A stretch of DNA of 64,000 nt, taken from NCBI RefSeq assembly GCF_963675165.1, contig NC_087390.1, forward strand, positions 1,631,501 through 1,695,500. Direction: 5' to 3'. The notes under the pieces were generated by a model. The model did not search any database and was not told where the DNA came from. It worked only from the letters and a program-made list of their open reading frames with translations. Made by a program: the position numbers and the translations under genes. The first letter of the stretch is position 1. Each line of letters opens with the position of its first letter. This DNA comes from Halichondria panicea. Its lineage: Eukaryota > Porifera > Demospongiae > Suberitida > Halichondriidae. Below, piece after piece: positions 1 to 10,833 of the stretch.

Positions 1-473
1 TAGCGCACAGAGTTGCTAATATCGAGGCATGTCGGAAAGATTGGCCGTGTTTAGGTGCGCCCCCTCGCTAAAATGTGTGTGGGGTTTAAAGACTGTTTCA
101 GCACTTTTAAGGTTCAGTATACCCTCCGAGATGTTATTTAGCGGATAGTGAGCTCAGTGCGAACATCGTCATGTCCTGCAATAGATTAGGTGTCACCTGC
201 AGTTCCAAGAGTACTTAAAGCTGCTGCACATTCCAACCATTTGAAAAGGGGGAGGGATTTCACGAGGGTGCTGGGTCGAGTTACCAATGAGAAAAAAGGA
301 TCATCAGTGATTGAGAGCTTGTTAAGAATCTGCACGTGAATCAGGTGAGGTAGCTTAATTCAGCAGCTAAATGGTTAAAGAGACATGCACAAGATTATGT
401 AATTGTGTACACAACCCAAATGAGCCAAATACAGTGCAACAACCAATCGGTTAGTGTAAAACATGGAATATAC
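1..473. other. No gene recognised (left edge)
   Basis: I see no convincing exon, tRNA or transposon end here. The decayed ankyrin gene to the right is on the minus strand, so this stretch would be one of its introns or downstream sequence, and the remaining exons of that copy, if any, lie outside the window. Confidence 0.4.
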
Positions 474-1988
474 TTTTTGCATCACTGAGGCAGTGATGAG
501 TGATGGCAAGATACTTGGCCACTTCCCAGAATGCAGCGCTGAGGGCCAGAGAGAGTGGAGTATCACCAGCCTTGTTGACTGTACCTGTACAGCAGTCATT
601 GTTTGGTTTTACGTTCTACACACCTACAAATTATGAACATACTTCTAGGATCACAACGATGCTCGTTCACAAGGTACGTGACTGTGTCCAAGTGGCCATT
701 GGCACAGGCCAGAGAGAGTGGTGTGTCACCAGACGCTTTGTCGACTGTACCAGTACATGTATACGAGTGTACTGAATGACTACAGCAATTGATGTGCCAT
801 ATACGATTCTTACTTCTAGGATCACAATGATGCTTGTTTATAAGGTATTTGACTGTGCCCAAGTGGCCATTGACACAGGCCAGAGAGAGTGAGATATCAC
901 AAGCTTTGTTGGCCCCTGTGTTGGTTCATGTAGTGTTTGGTAACCAAGCAACACCTTTTATATGATATAATCAGTAACTGCATGCATGTAAAAAAATCAA
1001 ACAGGGATGTTACATTAGAGTGCAGACGTATAGTAAAAGAGATAATTATAGGCTTCCTATACAAGTTTGTGATAAATCTGGTGTACAATTGTTTCTATAG
1101 AGTACAGGCAGCAACGGAATTTCTCAAACAATGACATGTCCTTTGCAAACCTTGCTGAGTGCACACACTCCCTGCCAGCGTGTACTCTCCAATGCTCACT
1201 AGAGCTTCCACAATATCCTTCCACTGCATGTCAATATTCTTAATTTTGGCTGTCCGCAGAGTTGCTGCTGTAGGATGTTGGCTCTTCTTTATGATTTCCA
1301 GTTGGTCATTGCCCAATCCCAAGCAAACACCAAGTTAAAGCCATTGGTCACATTCCAGTTGACTCAGCTGTTCCAGTGTTGGGTACGAGGACAGAGGATC
1401 TATATAATAGTCAGATAATATACTTATAGAAATTCCCGAGTGTACTGAGGGGGGATACTATAATAGTCCCTGATGAGGCATTTTGTCCAGTTATAAATCT
1501 GAGTGTTATTGCACTGATTGTTACTATGATGTACACTGCAGGGCTACAAAATTGCTTAACTTCATTACTTGGACGTACCCTAAGACACATATATATTATC
1601 TGTGACCATGCACGAACTACTGTGTATAACAGCTGATGAGCTGGTGGCTAACTCACCTCTAGATCCAGGCTGGAACTCCTCTACATGGTCAGCCAAGGCA
1701 ACGTCTCCATTCCTTTTGGTCACATCAGCAGCAGTCTATCCATCACTGTCCTTGATATCTGCATGCATGGTTGCAATTGGTTGAACATAACTGAGCATGC
1801 ACTGACAGTACATGTTTAATTGGTGTCTGCTATATAATTATAGCACTCGCCCAGACTAGGACACAACATAAAAGAGCTAGTTAAATCTGAGTGGGAAAAC
1901 TTAGACAGACGTATAATCGACGTCAAAATTCAAAGTCTATATATAGAGATTGTGCATTATACGCACGTTTATATATGGTTTGCCTATA

Positions 1989-2025
1989 CAGACTCTTGTT
2001 AATCCGGCCACCCTTGGGACAGTGC
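1989..2025. mobile_element. Solo terminus of a Tigger/pogo-like element
   Basis: After a TA dinucleotide the sequence reads CAGACTCTTGTTAATCCGG followed by CCACCCTTGGGAC, matching the left end of the element at 18857. No matching right end is present before the ankyrin exon starting at 2052, so this is a truncated copy or a lone terminal repeat. Confidence 0.5.
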
Positions 2026-2501
2026 AAAGCTAGACTAACACCTAGGCTCACCTGTGGGACAGTGGTGCTCCAGTAACAGCTTAGCAGAGTCCTTCTTAAT
2101 TGTTGTATAGGAACATGCCCAGTGCAAGGGAGTCGAACCATCATTATATCTGTAGCAGCTATACAATGGCTCCAAACTTGATGAGTACCTCTGCGCTGTG
2201 GAGATGGCTGTAAGCACATGCCATGTGTGATGGAGTGCATTCATTATTCTTTCTTGTGCAGTAGTCACTGTTGGGTAGAACTCCTCCCTGAAGCAGCTCA
2301 TTGGACAAGTACTCTTTGGTCACAACCATCAAGACTAGCGTAGTAGAGTTGTTTAGCAAGGCGGTCACTATAATTAAAAGGGGAAATAATTACTAGTTTT
2401 GAGTGTGTGAATGGTAGCTACACCAATATCCGGTGCATCAAACAACCAATTATACAATATTTATAAATCTACTATAATAATAATACTAAACTTAACTACA
2501 G

Positions 2502-2720
2502 TATAGCGCGAAATTTTTGAGGGGCTTAATTTTCGCTGATTGCGTGAGTTAGCAATCTTACACGAAAATTATGTATCACGAAAATTAGAATTATCTGCTA
2601 TAACGTGCAAAGATTAAAGGCATGGCTTCCGGTAAGCAGTCATTCCACGAACATTGTTCAACGAGATGCTTTTAGAGGCCATTCCACAAAATAAAAGTGC
2701 CTCGAAAATTTCGCGCTATA
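2502..2720. mobile_element. 219-bp MITE with about 21-bp inverted ends
   Basis: The left end TATAGCGCGAAATTTTTGAG and the reverse complement of the right end TATAGCGCGAAATTTTCGAG differ at one base. The inside is AT-rich and non-coding. It lies in the first intron of the decayed gene copy. I could not define a target duplication beyond a possible TA. Confidence 0.65.
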
Positions 2721-2889
2721 AGGTATACCCATTGACGGTGTAATTATTATAATTAATTACTCGATAAAAAACTCTTGAGGAATATACTATAGTGAGCAGT
2801 TACTCTTACCTGTTGTGTCCATTGTATAGAGTAGCTCTACACTCAGGCTGACAGCTCTGAAACTCAAGTATAGCAGTATACTATACGAT

Positions 2890-3000
2890 TTTTCTTGCAT
2901 GCACACCACCAAACATGATCACATCAGTATAGACACCACACAGGAAAAGGATTATGCCATACATGGGGAACCACTAAAGCAAAACCACACATATTTAATG
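2890..3000 (-). promoter_or_regulatory. Conserved upstream block of the ROCO family, copy 1
   Basis: The block containing CACACCACCAAACATG, a CACATCA run and GGGGAACCACT lies about 70-180 bp upstream of exon 1. The same block precedes the exon 1 copies at 23269 (present twice, 23384-23600) and 25675 (25760-25870). Retention upstream of three gene copies fits a shared promoter, but it may only mark the duplication. No TATA box is obvious. Confidence 0.45.
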
Positions 3001-3094
3001 ACAATAAACACTGAAACCTCACATTATGTAGTCTCAAATTCCAGCCAATACAAAGGTTTGGGGAAGGCGTGGCCAGACTATACACATTATACAC

Positions 3095-3808
3095 CCACCT
3101 TGATATACCGGCCATTAATTTTGGTTTGGCACGGATTGCTAGTAGTCGGGCGCCGCCGCCCTCTACCGTTGCCCGGAAGGAGGTCGGGAATCAAGCCTAT
3201 CCACAGTTTTGTTCTGTTGTTGGAAATCCAACAATTCCACCAGCTCCAATCAGATTGCAGTATCTCAAGGGGATTGATCACACCCACTCAACTGTACCAC
3301 GTGTGAATTTTGCACACGTTGGATTGACTGAGAGGCGTGGCCAACACCCACTTTAATAAAATGATTTCATCGCTATTGGTTAGCACCCACATAGAATGAA
3401 TGATATTCATGATACTATTGCGTAACAGGCCAGAACAAAACTGTGGATAGGCTTGATTTCCGACCTCCTTCAAGGAGGGCGGCGGCGCTCGACTAGATTG
3501 CTAGCTAGATGTTTACTGCACAACACTCGCCCTGAAATGCGACCACTCTCGCTATTCCGTATACTGGCCAGTATACTGGCTGCCCCAAACTAATTATAAT
3601 TATACGTTTATCAGCCATGGCTGGATATGATGCTTTAGGTGTGGTTGGTAAAACTACACAAAGAGCATTATACTCGAGACAGAACAGACCACGTCATTAG
3701 ATTCGAGATAGGGTTGTTTTTTTGCCGCAGCTATTTCCTGAAATGCAGCTATTCTGGCCAAACTGCACTGTATTAATTAAAGGTGGCCGGATTAACGAGA
3801 GTCTACTG
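3095..3808. mobile_element. Tigger/pogo-like element interrupted by a Mutator-like MITE
   Basis: The right end, GGCCGGATTAACGAGAG then TCTACTG followed by TA at 3809, is the inverted match of the 18857 element's left end. The segments 3095-3142 and 3505-3590 match the reverse complement of 20760-20890 (blocks with ACCGGCC, TTTGGTTTGGCACGG and a GCTAGC run), with the MITE at 3143-3495 inserted between them. The outer left terminus is too diverged to place exactly. Confidence 0.6.
3143..3495. mobile_element. 353-bp Mutator-like MITE with 9-bp target duplication
   Basis: The left end TAGTCGGGCGCCGCCGCCCT and the reverse complement of the right end TAGTCGAGCGCCGCCGCCCT match at 19 of 20 bases. 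Flanking copies of GATTGCTAG lie at 3134-3142 and 3496-3504. Inside the ends a second inverted block extends the similarity (around GGTCGGGAATCAAGCCTATC at 3183 and its inverse near 3450). A 9-bp duplication fits Mutator-like elements. No transposase is present. Confidence 0.8.
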
Positions 3809-5318
3809 TATAACAATCAACGGTTTGACTATACAGTGGAACCTCTCATATATAATGGGTCTGAGGAGGTTGTCTTCTAGTGGGAGAATATAAAGAACAC
3901 TAGCTATGGCATGGATTGAAACAAGATGCTCATATAATTATAGAGCATTCATCCCGTGCATGAGCTTCATTGCACAGCAGCGAAATAACTTTTATCGTAA
4001 GGCCACTCTAAGTGACACTCTGGTTTCTGGTCCTAAAGTTTCTCTAATTGCTTTTCTCATTATGTCTATATTTGCTAGTTCATCTTATGAATCATTCTGC
4101 AAATGAATATCATGATCACACTATTTTGTACCGCATGGACCATTCTGCGTATGTGTAGTAGAAATAATGAGTAGTAAAATCTGATACGGCGTTTGACCAA
4201 AAACCAGAGTATCCCTTGGAGTGGCCTAATTATACCTTATTATCATTATGGAGAATGATCGTGAATCTAAAAAGCAACAATTATAGAAAACAGTATTTTT
4301 GTCACCTTCAAAGATCGCCTACAAGTTTATAATAATCATAACTAGCGAATTATCAATGCAAAAGAGAACTACAGTACAGATGTGCATACATCATGCATGC
4401 TACTACACATATAACAGTGTAGCTACCAATTCCAGCCGCTCTTGTGCTTGTACTCTATATTATATATAAAGAACACTGTATATACAGACCGGCCAACTTA
4501 CGTAAGCATGGAAACTCTACGTCGTCCAATCAGGTGGCAGCACCCTCACCACATGATGAACTTCTCAAGTCCCTACAGAGAAGAACTAAAGCTAGAGAGG
4601 ACAATTACGGTGCCAATAGACTATGGCTGAAATAATCTGTATATATCCTAGCTAAAATCCCTTAATTCATTCACTGTAGTTGTCTTCTGTGCATTTCATT
4701 TTGTGTTTCTTCGCTCAATAATTATAGTACTTATTGTGTATACTATTCACGATGATCCATGCTTGATAACTTGTACCATGATCATGTGCATGCTCTGACA
4801 CTAAGGAATATCCATTGAAACTCTCAGGATGCTCCAGGGTACAAATCCCATGTACTCCAGAGGTGTACATTCATGTACCCTAGGGTACATGGCAGCGGTG
4901 AGCCTGAAACTCTCCCTCCATCCTTTAAGGACCATCTCTTTTTTTTTAACTACCGTGACTGGAAGCACAAAAATGTGCGGTGTTAAAGTTGTAAATGTTG
5001 CTTCTAATTATAATCAATAGGTGTTTCACAGTAAACTAAAAGCTACCTGCATGTATACGTACCATGGATATATCATGGATTTGTACTACCCGAGGGCGCA
5101 CATGGTACAACTATTACTTATACCTTAATACTAAAATAATGTTTTGCGAGATAATTGTGCAATTTTACGATTTACTGGCTGTAGTTTATACTTGAAGCAG
5201 GGTTAAATAACTGCACAAAACATGCACACACACACACATAACAAACAACTAATTAATTAATGTCATGGTGTTCAATTCAGTACAAGAGTCCTATACACAT
5301 AGCTCTATCTCTATACAG
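3809..5318. other. Intergenic, no gene recognised
   Basis: This separates the promoter side of copy 1 from the 3' end of the intact ROCO gene. It holds another TACAGTGGAACCTCT terminus near 3832, typical of Tc1/pogo-type ends, and a short perfect palindrome around 4877 (GTACCCTAGGGTAC). No coding exon was found. Confidence 0.4.
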
Positions 5319-7526
5319 TCAGTCACTCTCAGCACTCACATATAGATCACTGTATGAGCCTGCATGTAAAAAAAGTACTAGTGACTCAAGCAGTACATAA
5401 ATTATAATTATAGACATACACTGTATTTGAAATGTACATGCAACATTTAGTGGAATATGTTCGTCAAGAATGAACACATGTACTGTCATTGTTATACCTT
5501 TTTCATTCAAGTACTGACAGATCTTGGTAGCAATTTCTTCCTTCCTCAGATCCAATAAGATCCTAATCAGTGCTTTAAAGGTTGCTTCGCTGGGTTCGTG
5601 ACCTCTCCAGATTGACAAACAGTTTATCACTGCCACTTGATTCTTTTTACTAACATGAGCGCAAGTCCTCACATCAGCTTGTTCGTTTCCATTCAGCTTC
5701 AGTGGGTGGAGGTAGAGCTCCACATCATCAAAGTGCATAGCTACTGGAGCAAGGTCATCTTGTTCAATCCCTAGATCCAACTGCTCGTCAGTGACTCCAT
5801 GCTTGACCATCAACTCGTGGAGACTGGTGGTCCATGGATCCTATAACACACATGAATGCGTAACATGCTGATAAAATAAGTATACTATAGCCATAGCCAA
5901 GTTGGGGGTAAACTGGCGTAGTAGTATACATTATACAACAGTGGCGTAGGAAGATTTTTACAAGGGGGGCTCATAGTAGTCTGGCCACGCCCTCCCCAAC
6001 TTTGTATTCTTGCAAAGACTAGCTGAAAGAGGCTGGAATTCGAGACTAGGCTCATATAGTCATAGATCAATCATTATCTCTGCGGTAGATCTATCACTTT
6101 GCACTTTAGACATTTGAAACCTATAGCCATCATTGAAATAATCACGCAATTTAAAAGTTAGCTGGCTGCAGCTAGCATGCTGTAGCTTAGTCTCATCATA
6201 GATAGAAGAGAAAGGGATTGGCAACGGAGTGCACTCCCGGTACGATCCGTGTTTCGCCTCGAGGCTTACTTTTAACGTGGGAGTCTAAACATGAATAATT
6301 CATGAGTTTACTATAATTATGTAAAAAAGTCTACAAGCAGTTCTACTGCTAAACATCAACTTCACCTCATTTGTGTGGCCATTTGGGACATAGCACACTA
6401 CTTAGTAACACAACCTAAGGACAGACTGTCCTTAGCTATATATCATAGGTGTTATAATTATAGGAACACAAGCATGAAAAACATTCTGTGTATAGCTACT
6501 TCACAAAAATCAAGATTATATTTTATTCATTTCTAAATGATACCTAACATCAGGGGGCATGTGTTTAAGTGTTGGAGGGGTCTTTGAGAAGTAGGCATTA
6601 GACACAATAAGTTTCCCGGGTTTTCGCGAGAGTTTTAGGGCGAAACACGGATGGTTTCAGGCCTATCTGTACTTTTTGTGTACACTCAATGTAAACGCAT
6701 CACGTGAACTGCCTCCGTTGCAAATCCCTTTCTCTTCAGAGGTGCGGCTGATTCATGAGACTAGCTGTAGCTATAAGCTAGCTCAACAGTTCAAGCTAAA
6801 CATTGCTCTCCAACAAGGGGGGACTACAGTTCCTGGAGACACCCCACTTCCTACGCCACTGTACAAAGAAGTGAAGCACTCATTATAGGGTGGGGCTAAG
6901 TAATTATTTTATTTACCTACACATGCAGCTACGGACAAAGCACCTTTTTCTCATCACCACTGATACCATCGCAACTGATACTAAACACTGAGGGATCGAT
7001 ATCATCATGAGCCACACCAGCTAGGTCCTGTATATATGTATGTGCATGAATAGTGACTCAAGCAGTACATGAATTAGTCCGGGTATACAGAGGAAAGGTA
7101 TATTTATAATAGCTAGAGGAAATTAATAAGCTAACACACTATACACAAGCTTACATATCGGTGTTTGTCAAGAACAGTCATTGTATTTTTCATTAAGTAC
7201 TGACAGATCTTGGTAGCGATTTTTTCCTTCCTCAGATCCAATAAGATCCTAATCAGTGCTCTGAAGGTTGCTTCGCTGGGTTTGTGACCTCTCCAGATTG
7301 ACAAACAGTTGATCACTGCCACTTGATTCCTTTTACTTAAATAAGTCTCTCGCCTCACGTCAGCTTGTTCATTGTCAGTCAACTTCAGTGGGTTGAGGTA
7401 AAGCTCTACATCATCAAAGTGCACTGCTACTGGAGCAAGGTCGTCTTGTTCAATCTCTCGATCCAACTGCTCATCAGTGACTCCATGCTTGACCATCAAC
7501 TCATGGAGGCTGGTAGTCTCTGGATC
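5319..7526 (-). repeat. Tandemly duplicated linker-plus-death-domain exon pair
   Basis: Exons 22-23 (7707-7775 and 7155-7526) and 24-25 (6944-7027 and 5319-5840) are near copies. Each linker contains VAHDDIDxSVF and each death exon begins DPxTTSLHELMVKHGVTDEQ. The death-domain cores share VAVINCLSIWRGH and PSEATF, the second half of a death fold. The first death exon ends at a GT donor (7155) in phase 0, matching the phase-0 acceptor of the second linker, so both can be in one protein. If that donor is skipped, translation stops at 7131. A third, broken copy is at about 24.5-25.1 kb. Confidence 0.7.
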
Positions 7527-10500
7527 CTATACACATGACATGTAGAGATATTAGTAAACTGGTCTTAATTGGGTAAATTCGATTCTAAAACAGTAGATGT
7601 ACAAAGAAGAAAGTTTGAAGCACCCATTATGGTGGGGCCAAAGGGGTCGAACAATTGATAATTCACATTCACAGAATGTGTACACAGTTACAAACAACAC
7701 ACGTACCTTTTGCTCATCACTACTGCTACTAAACACAGAGAGATCAATATCATCATGAGCCACATCAGCTAGGTCCTGTGTGTCAATGAAAAGAAAACTG
7801 TTGAAAGCAAAATCAATTAGACATTTATTCATATATTAGTAAATTCTACTCACCAGAGGGTTTCTCCCAGTGAAGACGCTGTACTTGTTGAGAGTCTCCC
7901 TCAGACAGCTGTAAGTTCCCTCAGTCTCACTCCTCCATGTCTTGAGAGCCTGGACCACCTCCTGTCTGGGACTAACTGACTGAATGTTGACATTAGAATT
8001 GCTCATTATTCTTCTGTACATGCGACTGTTTCGAGCTACTTGATTAAGCTCTTCACTATCGGGTTCGACAACTTGATTGGCAAAATGGAAAATGAATTCT
8101 TTGGAGATTTTCTCATCTTTCTTGACATTCTTGTCACTGTGGATACACTGTATGGTGATTTGATCTAGGCCAGCGTACGGCTCAAACTGTAAGAGGTGCT
8201 CAAAGGTGAGGCCATCTTGTTGTGTCGATTTTATCATTCTTCCATTGGAGGAGACAGTTGCTGCAATATCTTTGATGTTTACCAGCGAGAGGTCAGAAGG
8301 ATTTTTCAGAGGATGCTTAACAACTTCATCTGGATCAATCACTGATTCAATCACATTCACATTGCGGCCAAAACTTTCAACAGTCTCACGGATTGTGTTC
8401 ACAATTCTAGAGCGAAGAATCAGACCTTCAAGTCGAACTGTGTCAGTGCGCATTTTGAGAACAAGAGATCGGCCATTTTCAGCAAGCTCGAGGTGTGCAG
8501 TGATCCCATCATCGTTGTACCAGCAGATCCCACTCTTCCACACTGAGCAGAATCTCTGCAGGGAAGGGACATTGAGCAATATTTTTTGAGCAGGGGCAAG
8601 TCGGAACATGAACACTATCCTCAGAATGAGGACTTGAAGGCAGCGAGGATCAAAAAACTCGGTGTCTTGGGATGTTTCAAATATCCAGCCAAAGTGATAC
8701 TTGATACTCTGAGCGTCTTTCCAAACCTGATCTGGAGTTTCGATACGAATCAGCCCTGGAAAGAAGAGGTATCGAGTGTCAGACTCAGCATCACTGTCAG
8801 TGGAAGAAGCAATCTCTTCTGAAATGAAATCCAAGACTCGTTTGTCTAAGATTTCAAAACACAGCTCTAAATGGGACATGAAGGCAATCAGCATCTCTAT
8901 GTCGAAGCCATTGAATGCTTTCTTAAATTTCGACAAAGGCACCACTCCAGTGCTTGAAGCTAGCTTGCAGTGTTGGCGGAAACTTTCAGGAGCAAACACA
9001 GTCCCAGTTACTGTGGAAAGAAGCGTTTCTTTGTCAATCACTAAAAATGACTTCTCCAGAGAGCTGTCATTGCGGAGAAACAAAAGGAGACCTCTTTTAT
9101 GCAGCTGGTCACAGATCTCTACAAGATGAGGGATCGTGCTGGGTATGAAAGAAAGAATATCTTGGGTGCGTTGTGACAAATCCTCGTTAAGATCGCTCTT
9201 AATTCTTTCGTGGACTTTTCCCAACAACAAAGCGAGGTTGTCTTTGAAGTTTTCGACAAGGTAAATGTAAAAGGTGTGAGCATTCAAGCTGATGATTTCT
9301 GGAGAACGGAGAGTAGCAGAGCTTTTCTGGATCTGTCTTTTCGCTTTTTTCATATCATTCGAATCAGCGAAGCGGCAATCCATTGGAATAAACTCCGTAA
9401 ACTCAAACTTTGGGAATTGCTTGATAATGGGGGCAAAGATGGCCTCTTTGGCACGTGGATCTTCTCCCATTTTCTTCACCTGGTCTGCATGGCTACCAAC
9501 TACTATCACGTGTGCTTTTTCTTTCAGATTGGTGCACTGGTTTTGGACGAGGGTCAACCAATGATACATGGAATCAATAATCGCCTCGTCATTTTCTATA
9601 AGCTTAGCACAGAGGATAATGATGGGTGGTGAGGTTTGAACAGCATTCTCAAGAATGGCACAGTGGCTCGTGTAAAACTCTTTCTGACCAGCAAAATCAA
9701 AGTAAATGATTCTGCCAAACTCCCTGGTGTTTACTTCGTACGGTATAATCCCCACTGTCCTTGCATCGACGCCATTTACTGGTCTTGCCCTCTGTAGTAT
9801 AGACCGAAACCCTCTTGAGGTGTGAATAGATTTCAACAGAGTGCTCTTCCCTACGCCACCGTCGCCAATTATGAGCGCAAACAAAGGAAGTTGTGGGGGT
9901 CGCTCGGAGGAGAGCCTTCCGATAAGGTTGCTGTGTTTCTTGTAGACATTGGCAGCCTTGGCTCCGTGTTTCAAGAGGAGCTTTATGATCTTAGAGTTAT
10001 TTGCCAAATCGAGAGGTGTCTTGCCTTCTTTGTCGGTCACATTCGGATCACTGTGGCATTCTGCCAGTAGAAACTCCACTTTTGAATCACGCCAATACTT
10101 TATTGATAGTAAAAGGGAACCTAGAATAATATAGAAGTTAATCATTGTATACTCCATACATAATTATAATTATACACACCTAACCCAACTTAGTAAAGGA
10201 ATTACCGTAATCCTGTTCCCAAATTAATAACTCTGTATCTATTATTGTATTGGCTGCAGCTAACTCAACATCTATTCATTCATGCAAACTTCCAACAAAA
10301 TGCTAATAGTGATGACCATTTCATAAGAAAAAAATGTATAAAAAGACGCAAACAAGATAATTATATAGGTTGGTCAGTGGTTCGAAAATAGCAATGAGCT
10401 CCAACATACAGTTTCTCCAAAGCATATATGGAGTCAATTGTGCACACACTGGATATAATATGAGTACAATCAATTGATGTAAGGAAGATCAACAAATCAT

Positions 10501-10797
10501 ATAGATTGCAAGTCCCACAAAAATCGTTTCAATGTGATCGCTATAATTATAGGGTTGGCCGGGGAAAACACAAAAAAGTGTAGAAACAAGAAATTTGGCG
10601 AGAGTATAACTTCAATCCGTTACAACGTCATTTACATGTACATTTTACGCGAAATGTTTTTTCGCTGGTAGTTTTCTACCTATTTGGTAGTTTTCCCGGC
10701 CAATTCTAACAATTTTTCACATTGTGCTCTGTAATTATGCCTCGAGGTGTAGCCGCACGAGGAATACGGTAAAGATGACTGTGTGTGTGTGTGTGTG

Positions 10798-10833
<36 letters not shown>

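Larger units (their letters stand above)
474..2822 (-). pseudogene. Decayed ankyrin/death-domain gene, copy 1 of the ROCO family
   Basis: Exons match the intact copy at 5319-23269 in order: exon 1 (2810-2822, ATG at 2822), ankyrin exon 2 (2052-2367), exon 3 (1657-1758), death-domain exon 4 (1151-1399) and three one-exon ankyrin repeats (814-915, 643-about 750, 474-about 594). Many lesions are visible. Exon 1 has 13 nt instead of 14. Exon 2 carries a 7-nt insertion and two 2-nt TA-type insertions near 2150-2162. Exon 3 has an in-frame TAG at codon 8. Exon 4 has a TAA at 1335-1337 where the paralogue has CAA. The middle ankyrin exon has lost its acceptor AG, and the last is 16 nt too long. The death-domain and ankyrin text is still easy to read, so the decay is recent. 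The rest of this copy would lie left of the window. It may still be transcribed, but no full-length protein is possible. Confidence 0.8.

Noticed and set aside
8206-9632. Several plus-strand frames of 80-140 residues opposite the Roc-COR exon
   Set aside because: They are shadows of the long minus-strand exon, with no domain or promoter.
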